38,957 bases of DNA from Coriobacteriaceae bacterium AM113-163 (GCA_027673765.1 JAQDWB010000020.1:1-38957); one strand, 5' to 3'. Counted from the stretch's first letter, positions 31,019-38,957 are shown. The notes: a model not told the origin generated them from the letters alone. A program made the numbers and translations.

Positions 31019-31531
31019 ATGGCGGGAGAGATGAATAGTACAGTTAGCCCGGTCGATTTCGACCGGATGCTCAACGGGCTTGATCGTATCTATTCGGAGT
31101 TCGCGCGCACCTGTGGTCTTTCGGATTGCGCCTACTGGATGCTCGTCGACACGAGTGCAGCGGGTGGAAGCGTTGCCGTGAGTCGGCTGACGAGTGAATG
31201 GTTCTACAGCAAACAGACCATCAATTCGGCAATCAAGACGCTTAGGGCGCGAGGGCTTGCGACGTTGGAGTTTGCCGAGGGCAGTCGTAAGAACAAGGTT
31301 GTGAGCCTGACCGAAGAGGGCAGGCGATTTGCCGAGCGTTATGCGCTGCCGGCACTCAAGGCCGAGCAGCGAGCCTTTGGCGCGCTTGAGCCGTGTGAGC
31401 AGCGCGAGATTATGCGCTTGATCGGAAAATTCTCTCAGGTGCTCGGTGAGGAGTGCGAGGCATTTAAGCAGCATATCGCTGCCGAGAGCCAAGCCGAGAA
31501 TCAAGGTGAGGGGGAGTCGTGCGACTGTTAA
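31019..31531 (+). CDS. MarR-family transcriptional regulator
   Basis: Winged-helix regulator of 170 residues. The DNA-binding part reads SVAVSRLTSEWFYSKQTINSAIKTLRARGLATLEFAEGSRKNKVVSLTEEGRRFA, the MarR recognition helix and wing, flanked by dimerisation helices. The start is uncertain: ATG 31019 has no ribosome binding site and would be nearly leaderless, while ATG 31031 follows GGGAG too closely. Its end overlaps the start of the first exporter gene, so translation is coupled. It probably represses the whole operon and is relieved by a compound exported by the pump (inference from MarR-exporter operons). Confidence 0.88.
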   Translation: MAGEMNSTVSPVDFDRMLNGLDRIYSEFARTCGLSDCAYWMLVDTSAAGGSVAVSRLTSEWFYSKQTINSAIKTLRARGLATLEFAEGSRKNKVVSLTEEGRRFAERYALPALKAEQRAFGALEPCEQREIMRLIGKFSQVLGEECEAFKQHIAAESQAENQGEGESCDC

Positions 31532-33255
31532 TGAGGTTTCTGAAGCCCTATCGAGGGCTTATCGCAGTGACGCTGCTGGTGCTGCTGGTTGATAACGTCG
31601 GCACGCTGTTGGTTCCCACGATGCTGGCGAACATGGTCAACACCGGTATCACCACGGGTGATGTCGACTACATTTTGCGCAATGGCCTCTACATGCTTAT
31701 CGCGACCGGCATGGCCAGCGGCGGCGCGGTGCTGGGCTGCTATCTTTCGGCGCGCTTGGCCGCCAACGTGGCCTGCGATATCCGCAATGCCGTGTACGAC
31801 AAGTCGCTCGAGCTCGCGGCCAGCGACTTTGAGCGCTTTGGCACCGGATCGATGATCACGCGCTCGCTCAACGACATCAACGTGATTCAGCAGGCGATTC
31901 TGCAGACGATTCAGCTGGTGCTGCCCGTGCCGTTTTTGGCTGTGGCGGGCATCATCTTCGCCTGGTTTATCGATCCTGCCATGGGCACGCTTCTGGGCGT
32001 CGTGGTTGCGATTGTGCTGGTGGCGGCGGTCTTTACGGTTGCCAACGCGGCTCCGATCTTTATGCGCTTGCAGAGCTTTATCGACCGCATGAACGTGGTG
32101 CTGCGCGAAAACATCGTGGGCGTGCGCGTCATCCGTGCGTTTAACAAGGAGCGTCACGAGGAGCGGCGCCTGGACGAGGTGTTCAGCGACTACGCCGCCA
32201 ACGCCATCAAAGTCAACCACCTGTTTGTGGGCCTCGACAGCTCAAGCTTCTTTTTGATGAACATCGCCGAGGTAGCGGTGCTGTGGGTTGGCGGCAACCG
32301 CGTGGGCGCCCACGCCATGCAGATCGCGAGCATCTCGGCGGTGCTGGAGTACGCGCTTCTGATCCTGTTCTTTGTGATGATGGCGCAGATGGTGGTGCTA
32401 ACGCTGCCACGCGCCGCGGCATGTCTAAGCCGTGCACAGCAAGTGCTGGAGATTGAGCCGAGCATCGTCGATGGCCAGCGTACGCTTGATGCGGCCGCGT
32501 CCGACTCAAAGGACGGGGCTGATGCGGTTGCCGTGTTCGATCATATGTCGTTTCGCTTTGACGACGCCGACGAGGACACGCTGTGCGATCTGAACTTTAC
32601 CTGTCGTCGCGGTCAGACGACAGCGATTGTGGGCTCGACGGGCTCGGGCAAGTCGACGGTGGCAAAGCTTCTGTTGCGCTTCCACGATGCCACGAAGGGT
32701 GCCATTCGCTTGAGCGGCGTCGATTTGCGCGAGCTTTCGCAAGGTGAGATTCGCGGGCGCATCGCCTACGTGCCACAGAAGGCGTGGCTGTTCTCGGGCA
32801 CCGTGGCAAGCAACCTGCGCTTTGGCAACGAAGACGCGACCGAGGCGGACATGCTTCATGCGCTGCAGGTTGCCCAGAGCACCTTTGTGCTCGATCAGCC
32901 GCAGGGGCTCGATACCCCGGTGGTGCAGGGCGGTACGAACTTTTCGGGCGGCCAGCGCCAACGTCTGGCCATCGCCCGTGCGCTCATGAAGCATGCCGAT
33001 CTGTATATCTTCGACGATAGTTTTTCGGCCCTGGACTTTAAGACCGATGCGGCCCTGCGCCATGCGCTGCAGGACGAGACGCGCGACGCCGCGGTGCTCA
33101 TCATCGCGCAGCGCATCTCGACGATTCTGCACGCCGACCAGATCGTGGTGCTCAAGGATGGCGAGGTCGTGGGCCTGGGCACGCATGGCGAGCTTATGGA
33201 AACCTGCGAGGTGTACCGCGCCATCGCGGAATCGCAGATGAAGGGAGGTGAGTAG
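31519..33255 (+). CDS. ABC exporter half-transporter, subunit 1 (degenerate ATP site)
   Basis: Membrane-ATPase fusion of 578 residues with six N-terminal helices (LIAVTLLVLLVDNVGTLLV onward). Its ATPase domain has Walker A VGSTGSGKST (about 371-380), signature FSGGQRQR (about 475) and Walker B LYIFDDSFSALD (about 495). The residue after the Walker B Asp is Asp where a catalytic Glu is normal, as in one half of heterodimeric exporters such as BmrC/D and TM287/288. GTG 31519 follows GGGGGAG; ATG 31531, overlapping the MarR stop, is the alternative. It works with subunit 2, probably in drug, lipid or peptide export. Confidence 0.9.
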   Translation: MRLLMRFLKPYRGLIAVTLLVLLVDNVGTLLVPTMLANMVNTGITTGDVDYILRNGLYMLIATGMASGGAVLGCYLSARLAANVACDIRNAVYDKSLELAASDFERFGTGSMITRSLNDINVIQQAILQTIQLVLPVPFLAVAGIIFAWFIDPAMGTLLGVVVAIVLVAAVFTVANAAPIFMRLQSFIDRMNVVLRENIVGVRVIRAFNKERHEERRLDEVFSDYAANAIKVNHLFVGLDSSSFFLMNIAEVAVLWVGGNRVGAHAMQIASISAVLEYALLILFFVMMAQMVVLTLPRAAACLSRAQQVLEIEPSIVDGQRTLDAAASDSKDGADAVAVFDHMSFRFDDADEDTLCDLNFTCRRGQTTAIVGSTGSGKSTVAKLLLRFHDATKGAIRLSGVDLRELSQGEIRGRIAYVPQKAWLFSGTVASNLRFGNEDATEADMLHALQVAQSTFVLDQPQGLDTPVVQGGTNFSGGQRQRLAIARALMKHADLYIFDDSFSALDFKTDAALRHALQDETRDAAVLIIAQRISTILHADQIVVLKDGEVVGLGTHGELMETCEVYRAIAESQMKGGE

Positions 33256-33256
33256 C

Positions 33257-35263
33257 ATGACCGAGGAGCTCGAGAAGCAGGGCGGCGTTGATGACGCCGT
33301 TGCCGCGGGGCTGGTCGAGGAAACGGCTGTCACGTCGACCGAGCTGGATGACGCCGCCAAGGCTGCAGTCGAGCGCGAGGCTCGCCGCCAAGCGCTCTAC
33401 GAGGAAAACGAGCGTGCCGAGGACGAGCGTGCCCGCGCCGAGGCAGAGCGTATGCGCGACGTGGACGACGAAGAAGAGGGCGAGACGCCCCGGGATACCT
33501 GGGCGACGGTGCGCCGCCTGTGGAGCGAGGCCGTCGGCGACCATTGGCGCTTCTACATCGTGTTTGCGAGCATTGTGTTCTATGTTATCTTTAACACCGC
33601 TGCACCGGCATATAGCGCCCGCGTGATCGATGAGCTGTGGGGCCATATTCAGGTGGCGTTTGCCAACGGAACCACCTTCAACATCACCTGGGAGAACTGC
33701 GGCAAGACCATCTTCGTCTACTTTATGATCTGGACTGCCGCTGCCTCGTTCTATGCGCTCCAGAGCTTTTTGATGTCGAGCGTGGCCGAACGCCTCAACC
33801 TGCGTCTACGCAACCGCATCGCACAAAAGCTCAACCGTCTGCCGCTTGCCTTCTTTGACGCGCATCGTCCCGGTGAGGTCGTCAGCCGTGCGACCAACGA
33901 CTTGGACAAGATGTCCGAGAGCATGCAGCGCGGATTGCTGCAGCTGCTTGTGTCGATCGGCACCGTGGTGGGCGCCGTGGGCGTGATGTTCGTGTTTAGC
34001 GTGCCGCTTACGCTAGTCTTTTTGTTCTTTACGGCGTTGTCGCTGCTGGTGACCAAGGTGGTTTCGCGCCGTACGCATGATGTGACGGGCGAGCGTCAGG
34101 AGTGGGTGTCCAAAATCACGAGCGCGGTCGAGGAAGGCTATTCGGGCCGTTTGGTGATTCGCGCATTCAACCGCGAGCACCAGAGCTCTGCCGAGGTGCA
34201 CGAGGCCTCGGGCGAGCTGGCGCGCGTGAGCACCAAGGCCGACTTTATGATCAACGCCGTCGGACCCGCGGTTCGCTTTATTGGTCGCCTGGCGCAGATT
34301 GTGATTGCGCTCGTGGGCTGCAGCATGCTGGTCGCCGGTCACATGACCGTCGGCGTGTTCCAGGCGTTCTTCCAGTTTATCTACGAGGCGTCCGAACCCA
34401 TGACGCAGCTGTCGTTCACTTTTAACTCGCTGCAGAGCGCGCTGGCGAGTGCGGAGCGCGTTTTCGACCTGCTTGATGAGCCCGAGATAGAGGCCGATCC
34501 GCTGCCGGACGAGGCCGCCAAGCTGCCGGGTCGCATTGAGGGCCGCGTCGCTTTTGAGCACGTGCGCTTTGGCTATGCGCCCGACAAGCCGCTCATGCGC
34601 GACGTGTCGTTTACCGCCGAGCCGGGCCAGAAGATTGCCGTGGTGGGAACCACGGGCGCAGGCAAGACGACGCTCATCAACCTGCTCATGCGCTTCTACG
34701 AGATTGACGGCGGGCGTATTACGCTCGACGGCGTGGATACGAGCCGCATGGATCGCGGCGAGCTGCGACAGCAGTTTGGCATGGTGCTACAGGACGCCTG
34801 GCTGTTCGACGGCACGATTGCCGAGAACATCGCCTACGGCTGCCCCGAGGCAACGCGCGAGGAGATTGTTGCGGCCGCTCGCGCCGCCCAGGTCGACTTC
34901 TTTGTGCGCACCATGCCTCAGGGCTACGACACGCGCGTAGCCAACGATGCCGAAAGCATCAGCCAGGGCCAGCGTCAGCTGCTGACCATCGCACGCGTGC
35001 TGCTCAACAACCCGGCGATTCTCATCCTGGACGAGGCGACCTCAAGTGTGGACACGCGCACCGAGCTTGCTATCGGCCGCGCCATGGACGCGCTCATGCG
35101 CGGGCGCACGAGCTTTGTGATCGCGCATCGCCTGTCGACGATCGTGGACGCCGACCTGATCTTGGTCATGGACCACGGCAACATTATCGAGCAAGGCACG
35201 CATAAGGAACTGCTGGCTGCCGAGGGTGCTTACGCCGACCTCTATCTGAGTCAGTTCGCATAA
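33257..35263 (+). CDS. ABC exporter half-transporter, subunit 2 (catalytic)
   Basis: Membrane-ATPase fusion of 668 residues. Walker A is VGTTGAGKTT (about 463), the signature is the unusual ISQGQRQ (about 567) and Walker B is ILILDEATSSVD with the catalytic Glu (about 588-592). It carries an extra ~85-residue, highly charged N-terminus (EREARRQALYEENERAEDER and more) predicted to be helical or coiled, before the first membrane helix; subunit 1 lacks it. ATG 33257 follows AAGGGAGG, one base after the stop of subunit 1. Partnering with subunit 1's degenerate site is the normal heterodimer arrangement. Confidence 0.92.
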   Translation: MTEELEKQGGVDDAVAAGLVEETAVTSTELDDAAKAAVEREARRQALYEENERAEDERARAEAERMRDVDDEEEGETPRDTWATVRRLWSEAVGDHWRFYIVFASIVFYVIFNTAAPAYSARVIDELWGHIQVAFANGTTFNITWENCGKTIFVYFMIWTAAASFYALQSFLMSSVAERLNLRLRNRIAQKLNRLPLAFFDAHRPGEVVSRATNDLDKMSESMQRGLLQLLVSIGTVVGAVGVMFVFSVPLTLVFLFFTALSLLVTKVVSRRTHDVTGERQEWVSKITSAVEEGYSGRLVIRAFNREHQSSAEVHEASGELARVSTKADFMINAVGPAVRFIGRLAQIVIALVGCSMLVAGHMTVGVFQAFFQFIYEASEPMTQLSFTFNSLQSALASAERVFDLLDEPEIEADPLPDEAAKLPGRIEGRVAFEHVRFGYAPDKPLMRDVSFTAEPGQKIAVVGTTGAGKTTLINLLMRFYEIDGGRITLDGVDTSRMDRGELRQQFGMVLQDAWLFDGTIAENIAYGCPEATREEIVAAARAAQVDFFVRTMPQGYDTRVANDAESISQGQRQLLTIARVLLNNPAILILDEATSSVDTRTELAIGRAMDALMRGRTSFVIAHRLSTIVDADLILVMDHGNIIEQGTHKELLAAEGAYADLYLSQFA

Positions 35264-35294
35264 TGTGACAAAGGGACAGTCCCGCATGTCACAT
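35263..35294. repeat. Small palindrome TGTGACA..TGTCACA with GGGACAGTCCC core
   Basis: ATGTGACA (35263-35270) pairs with TGTCACAT (35287-35294); between them lies AAGGGACAGTCCCGCA. On the minus strand the core reads CTGTCCC, as in the other small palindromes. It begins at the stop codon of exporter subunit 2. Confidence 0.7.
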
Positions 35295-35304
35295 CAAAAG
35301 GAAT

Positions 35305-35339
35305 GGCGCGCCGGGGATTGATTCCCTGGCGCGCCTTTT
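35305..35339 (+). terminator. Terminator of the exporter operon
   Basis: GGCGCGCC-GGGGA..TCCC-T-GGCGCGCC stem followed by TTTTG. Confidence 0.85.
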
Positions 35340-35376
35340 GCGTCGGTGCCGATATTGTTTTGTGCCGCTTGCGTTC

Positions 35377-36081
35377 CTAACGTTCGTCCATGAGCTTGGC
35401 GACGAGGGCCTTGAGCTCGGCCACCTCTCGCTCGAGTTCTTTGACGCGGCGGGCATTCTCGGTGATGCCCTGGCGGTTGAGGGCACTCTGCTCGGCGGCG
35501 TCATCGGGCATGTACTCGCGATGCTGCTTGGCGTCGAAACTCTCCTCGAACACACGGCAGCCGTTGCGCTTGATGATGCGTCCTGGCACGCCCACGACGG
35601 TGCAGTTGTCGGGCACGTCCTTGACGACAACCGAGTTGCCGCCGATTTTGACGTTGTTGCCGATGCGGATGTTGCCGAGCACCTTGGCGCCTGTGCCCAC
35701 GGTGACGTTGTTGCCCAGGGTGGGGTGGCGTTTGCCGGTCTCGTTGCCGGTACCGCCGAGCGTGACGCCCTGGTAGAGCACGCAGTTGTCGCCCACGATG
35801 GTGGTCTCGCCGATGACGACGCCCATGGCATGGTCGATAAAGAAGTGCTTGCCGATCTGTGCGGCGGGATGAATCTCGACGCCGGTGATGTGGCGGGTGA
35901 TTTGCGAGAGCACGCGGGCGAGCGAGCGATGACCGTGCTCCCAGAGCCAGTGCTCGGGCACGTGGTTCCACTTGGCGTGCAGGCCAGGATAGGAAAGGAA
36001 GATGACTAGACCGTTTTGCGCGGCGGGATCCTGCGCTTGGACGGTCTTGATGTCCTCGCGAATGGTATTGATAAAGCTCAC
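35377..36081 (-). CDS. cysE: Serine O-acetyltransferase
   Basis: First step of cysteine synthesis: acetyl-CoA plus L-serine gives O-acetylserine. 234 residues. The N-terminal helical part is [20 protein letters not shown]. The left-handed beta-helix includes [46 protein letters not shown] and [21 protein letters not shown], with the catalytic His in IDHAMG. The C-terminal ~40 residues form a charged helix (coiled coil), longer than in the short EpsC-type enzymes. GTG 36081 has AAGGGAGGG 6 bases upstream; an ATG at 36168 would prefix an unrelated 29 residues and is rejected. No cysteine synthase gene is adjacent. Confidence 0.92.
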   Translation of the reverse strand: MSFINTIREDIKTVQAQDPAAQNGLVIFLSYPGLHAKWNHVPEHWLWEHGHRSLARVLSQITRHITGVEIHPAAQIGKHFFIDHAMGVVIGETTIVGDNCVLYQGVTLGGTGNETGKRHPTLGNNVTVGTGAKVLGNIRIGNNVKIGGNSVVVKDVPDNCTVVGVPGRIIKRNGCRVFEESFDAKQHREYMPDDAAEQSALNRQGITENARRVKELEREVAELKALVAKLMDER

Positions 36082-36304
36082 CGGCCGCCCTCCCTTAGCG
36101 CCATGGCAATGCGATTCAATAAAGTATAGCGATTCGCTAGGGATTAGGAAGGACAATCTTGGCGGCATTGCGCAACAGGTGTCAGTTATGCAAACTTGCT
36201 GGTAATGGGGTCATGCTTTTGTGGGGTTGCGCACGAGGGGGCGCCGCAACCGTATACTGGTCAACTTGGACGTATCCGCGCCCACAACTGAGAGGTTTTA
36301 CTTC

Positions 36305-36952
36305 ATGGGTTTCATCAATTTTATCGCCGAGCTGCTCAAAGACCCGCGCACCGCGATTGCCAGCTGGATCGCCGCCGGCCCGCTTATGGCCTACGGCTGC
36401 GTGTTCCTGATCATCTTTATCGAGACAGGCGTGGTGTTCTTCCCGTTCCTTCCTGGCGATTCGCTGCTGTTTGCTTCGGGTTTCTTTGCCCACAACGGTG
36501 GCTTTAACATCGTGGCGCTTCTGGCCGTCGCATGGGCGGCTGCCATTTTGGGTGATCAGTGCAACTTTATGATCGGTCATTTCTTTGGCAAAAAGATCAT
36601 TGCTTCGGGCAAGGTGAAGGCCATGACGCCCGAGCGCATCAAAAAGTCCGAGGATTTCTTGGACAAGTGGGGTCACCTAGCCATCTTCCTGGGCCGCTTC
36701 TTCCCGTTTATCCGCACCTTTGTGCCCTTTATCGCCGGCATGGGCGGCATGCACTGGCGCAACTTTGTCATCTTTAACGTGCTGGGCGGCATTACCTGGT
36801 CGACGGTCTTTACGCTGCTGGGCTACTTCTTTGGCGGCATTCCCTTTGTGCAGGAGCACTTTGAGCTGCTGATTATCGGCATCGTCGCCGTGTCGATCAT
36901 CCCGACCGTGGTCGGCCTGGTTAAGGCTAAGCTCGGGAAGAAGAACGCCTAG
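36305..36952 (+). CDS. DedA-family membrane protein
   Basis: Integral membrane protein of 215 residues with the DedA/SNARE-associated (VTT) domain. FLIIFIETGVVFFPFLPGDSLLFASG is the family's first re-entrant region with the conserved E-x-G..PGD pattern, and FLGRFFPFIRTFVPFIAGMGGM carries the essential F/GR-x3-P-x-R motif. Bacterial DedA proteins help flip undecaprenyl phosphate or other lipids and support membrane homeostasis. ATG 36305 follows GAGAGG; the frame is open to 36221 but without support. A TATACT -10-like box lies near 36253. Confidence 0.92.
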   Translation: MGFINFIAELLKDPRTAIASWIAAGPLMAYGCVFLIIFIETGVVFFPFLPGDSLLFASGFFAHNGGFNIVALLAVAWAAAILGDQCNFMIGHFFGKKIIASGKVKAMTPERIKKSEDFLDKWGHLAIFLGRFFPFIRTFVPFIAGMGGMHWRNFVIFNVLGGITWSTVFTLLGYFFGGIPFVQEHFELLIIGIVAVSIIPTVVGLVKAKLGKKNA

Positions 36953-36973
36953 GCGTTTGGAAAAACCGATTGC

Positions 36974-37017
36974 AACGGAGAAGGCCCGTCATCGTTGGAT
37001 GACGGGCCTTCTCCGTT
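36974..37017. terminator. 20-bp perfect hairpin between convergent genes
   Basis: AACGGAGAAGGCCCGTCATC pairs perfectly with its complement 36998-37017 around GTTG. It stands between the convergent dedA-like and DUF6591-like genes and likely ends both; T/A runs are short. Confidence 0.82.
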
Positions 37018-37048
37018 AATGGGCTGATACGTGGCGTTTTGTTCGCGG

Positions 37049-37861
37049 TTACTGAACTTCACTCAGTTTCTGCAGAACGCGCCCCTGGACCTCAAGGTAA
37101 TAGGCCTGGTCCTCGGCGGAAAGCGAGTTTTCGTCGACGCTGTCAAATTTTTGCGACCAGTCGCTGTACTGTTGCATCATCGATCCGTAGTCGGCAAGCA
37201 TCGAAGCGGTATCGTCGGACGATTCGTACTTCTTCATGAACTCGACGTAGCTGTTCATGAATTGCTCGTAGCCGTCCATCATGGCACGGAAGTCAGAAGA
37301 GGATGCGGCCGGTGCGGTTTCGGTCTGCGAATCAGTGGCTGCCGCATCGGTATCGTTAGCCGCGCCTGTCTGCTCGCTGCTGTCCTGCGGCTTCTCCAGC
37401 TCGATGTCGAGGGACTTTGAGCTGCTGTAGTAGGACAAGGTCAGTTTTGCTCCGCTGGGTGCCGTTGCCTCAAAATCATCAGTGCCTTCGCCCGAGAAAT
37501 CGGTATAGCCGGCTTCTTTGCAAGCTTCGACGTAGCTATCGTAGTCGGCTTGTGAGACTTCTTTCAGCGTTGCCGAAAAAGAGTCGGAGCTGTTCTCGTA
37601 TATCTCTCCCTTGTTTGTCTTGGGCTTAGGCAGTTCGGTTGCAAGGCCGCTGCTGGGCCAGGTGAACGTGTCGACGCTCTTCGACGGGCTCGTAGACCCG
37701 CAGCCGCTCACGCACGAGCTGATACGTGCCAAGATAATCAGGATAACAAGCACCGCCAGAACGATCGGCCATTTTTTCTTACCTTTGGGCGGCTTGCCGT
37801 CGGGCGTCGACACCGTTTGGGGGACGCCATTATCCCTGCTGCCTGAAGCTTCCCAATCCAT
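37049..37861 (-). CDS. Membrane-anchored DUF6591-like protein
   Basis: Protein of 270 residues: a short polar, Lys-rich N-terminus, one membrane helix (WPIVLAVLVILIILARISSCVSG, about 31-53), then an extracytoplasmic domain rich in Tyr, Ser and Asp. The C-terminal ~75 residues (MMDGYEQFMNSYVEFMKKY and SMLADYGSMMQQYSDWSQKF) look like paired helices and resemble DUF6591, from memory and without a search. A Thr/Ala/Asp linker (about 165-190) separates the two extracellular parts. Cysteines just after the helix (SSCVSGCG) could be lipidated, but no clean lipobox is seen. AAGGA precedes ATG 37861. Function unknown. Confidence 0.8.
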   Translation of the reverse strand: MDWEASGSRDNGVPQTVSTPDGKPPKGKKKWPIVLAVLVILIILARISSCVSGCGSTSPSKSVDTFTWPSSGLATELPKPKTNKGEIYENSSDSFSATLKEVSQADYDSYVEACKEAGYTDFSGEGTDDFEATAPSGAKLTLSYYSSSKSLDIELEKPQDSSEQTGAANDTDAAATDSQTETAPAASSSDFRAMMDGYEQFMNSYVEFMKKYESSDDTASMLADYGSMMQQYSDWSQKFDSVDENSLSAEDQAYYLEVQGRVLQKLSEVQ

Positions 37862-37921
37862 AGTATTTCCTTCCCTTGATATGGATGACGCTGTTTTGAA
37901 TTGTGGCTGTGGACTGCGCAG

Positions 37922-37977
37922 ATTTCATCAGCTGCCAACTGAATCCGGTGAGAAATTCAGTTGGCAGCTGATGAAAT
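37922..37977. repeat. 23-bp perfect inverted repeat
   Basis: Arms 37922-37944 and 37955-37977 are exact complements: ATTTCATCAGCTGCCAACTG and three more bases, with loop CCGGTGAGAA. It lies in the gap between divergent genes, about 50 bases before the zinc-ribbon gene. It may be an operator, attenuator or small mobile remnant. Confidence 0.85.
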
Positions 37978-38029
37978 TATTTGCCCGGTGTTTAGGATGG
38001 GAGGAAAACGTTGGACGGGGGATGGCGGC

Positions 38030-38653
38030 GTGGACGAGTACAATCTGGTACCCGGCGAACTCATCATCATGCAGACCTCGAATGTGCGCTTGGGCGTTGG
38101 CTCTGGCAGCGAGGCTCTCGATGAGATCGTGCTTACAAATATGAATCTAATCTTGGTCGCAACGGTCTCCGAGGGACTGTTTAAAACCCGGCGCTACCTC
38201 AAGCGCTGCCCGCTCGATTCGATTCTGTGTTCGGCAGATGTTCCCCAGGCTATCGCAGCGCGTGTGAATAGTACGCCGGTGCTGCGAGTCGCATTTTCGG
38301 AGGAGACCGTTACGGTGAGCTTTACCGAAGGTGGCAAGCGCCTTGCCGACCGTTGGGCCGAAAGCGTGCGCCGCGCGGCGGCGGGCAACATCGATGCCAT
38401 CGATACTTCAGAGCTTCCCTCGGGTACAGCGGCAGAGATTGCAGATTTTGTAGACGGTGCCGTGGGCGTTGTCGGGGCAGTTGGCGACTCCATTGGCAGT
38501 GCCTTGGGTGCTTCTCTGAAGGCGCAAAAGCCTCATGCCGAGAAGATGGCCGTAAAGGCGACGGCAAAGTGTCCTGGATGCCATGCGCCCGTCGCGGGGC
38601 GCAAAGGCCAAGGCGTTGTTTGTTCGTACTGCGATACCAAGTTTGTGCTGTAG
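38030..38653 (+). CDS. Zinc-ribbon protein with PH-like N-terminal domain
   Basis: Protein of about 207 residues. The N-terminus (VPGELIIMQTSNVRLGVGS..EIVLTNMNLILV) has the strand pattern of bacterial PH-like domains. The middle is glycine-rich and hydrophobic (FVDGAVGVVGAVGDSIGSALGASL). The C-terminus is a four-cysteine zinc ribbon, CPGC-x15-CSYC (about 187-203). The start is uncertain: GTG 38030 is preferred because GGGGG lies upstream and it opens at DEYNLVPGE; ATG 37997 and TTG 37961 (inside the inverted repeat) are longer options. It is followed 12 bases later by an SPFH-like gene, a pairing that recalls the Bacillus ydjG-ydjI cluster. Confidence 0.7.
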   Translation: MDEYNLVPGELIIMQTSNVRLGVGSGSEALDEIVLTNMNLILVATVSEGLFKTRRYLKRCPLDSILCSADVPQAIAARVNSTPVLRVAFSEETVTVSFTEGGKRLADRWAESVRRAAAGNIDAIDTSELPSGTAAEIADFVDGAVGVVGAVGDSIGSALGASLKAQKPHAEKMAVKATAKCPGCHAPVAGRKGQGVVCSYCDTKFVL

Positions 38654-38665
38654 GGTGAGGTAGCT

Positions 38666-38929
38666 GTGGGTATTGTGAATGTTGCCATCGACTCGCTCGG
38701 TGGCGTGCTCGCCGATCAATGGAAAGATATTGTCACGGCTGGTCATTTTGACGAGCATGTCGTGGTTGCTCCGGGGGTGCGCAAGGTCGGGCAAAACGGG
38801 CGCGGCGGAAACTACGGATCGAATGATGTTCTGTCCAACAGGTCGCTCATTTTTGTTCCCGAGAACACCGCGGCGTTTATCTTTAGCCAGGCGGGCATCG
38901 AACAGATCATAACGGAGGGTGACGCATAA
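38666..38929 (+). CDS. SPFH/YdjI-like protein, short N-terminal version
   Basis: ORF of 87 residues that resembles only the beginning of SPFH-domain (YdjI, 'virion core protein') family members, usually 300 or more residues. DQWKDIVTAGHFDEHVVVAPG and NRSLIFVPENTAAFIFSQAGIEQIITEGDA match the family opening, but TAA stops the frame just where the SPFH domain should continue. GTG 38666 follows GAGG at 5 bases. The 28 bases after the stop, in any frame, do not look like a continuation, though the window ends too soon to judge. Either a truncated gene or an early nonsense/frameshift mutation. Cotranscribed with the zinc-ribbon gene. Confidence 0.65.
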   Translation: MGIVNVAIDSLGGVLADQWKDIVTAGHFDEHVVVAPGVRKVGQNGRGGNYGSNDVLSNRSLIFVPENTAAFIFSQAGIEQIITEGDA

Positions 38930-38957
38930 TTTCTTTCGCAAATTGACAACCGCATAG

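Noticed and set aside
36082..36168. Longer serine acetyltransferase starting at ATG 36168
   Set aside because: The extra 29 residues do not resemble the family, and a strong AAGGGAGGG sits just before GTG 36081.

Overview
The window looks like chromosomal DNA from a high-GC, anaerobic gut actinobacterium of the class Coriobacteriia, most like Collinsella. This rests on base composition, strong GGAGG-type ribosome binding sites with frequent GTG/TTG starts, and gene content: an EF-G-like paralog, a sorbitol-type PTS, many HAD phosphatases, a DUF6591-like protein and an SPFH/zinc-ribbon pair. No database search was possible. I see no tRNA, rRNA, CRISPR array, phage or insertion sequence. The long antisense ORFs are shadows of high-GC genes.

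Layout. 1-4566: an Fe-S RNA uracil methyltransferase (minus), a 39-bp perfect inverted repeat, then a polar amino-acid ABC importer (lipoprotein, permease, ATPase) whose gaps carry palindromic repeats. 4803-6878: an EF-G-like protein with altered GTPase motifs. 7012-14376: an inducible sugar/polyol regulon made of a HAD phosphatase, class II aldolase, FGGY kinase, complete glucitol-family PTS (IIC, IIBC, GutM, IIA), TIM-like isomerase and a GntR/HutC regulator. TATAGACGTCTATA-type palindromes precede its transcription units. No polyol dehydrogenase is present.

14657-20406: a secreted nuclease, then two near-duplicate HAD phosphatases with duplicated promoters. They flank an AlbA_2/HATPase/winged-helix protein, preceded by ten TTAGAGAGAT boxes, and a LarE-type sulfur transferase. 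20608-28847: a DUF4143 ATPase, a LacI regulator, glmS, an FCD-type GntR regulator, a YeiH-type membrane protein and a regulator resembling a decayed sigma-54 activator. 28932-38957: an orphan membrane protein, a nitroreductase, a small conserved-looking protein, a MarR-controlled heterodimeric ABC exporter, serine acetyltransferase, DedA, a DUF6591-like protein, a zinc-ribbon protein and a short SPFH-like ORF.

The most unusual signals are (i) the inverted/direct array of ten boxes ending in the ribosome binding site of the AlbA_2 gene; (ii) several intergenic palindrome families in which a conserved core sits between complementary arms that can differ from locus to locus; (iii) the dehydrogenase-less glucitol-type PTS regulon; and (iv) the HAD duplication, in which most changes fall in the substrate-selecting cap.
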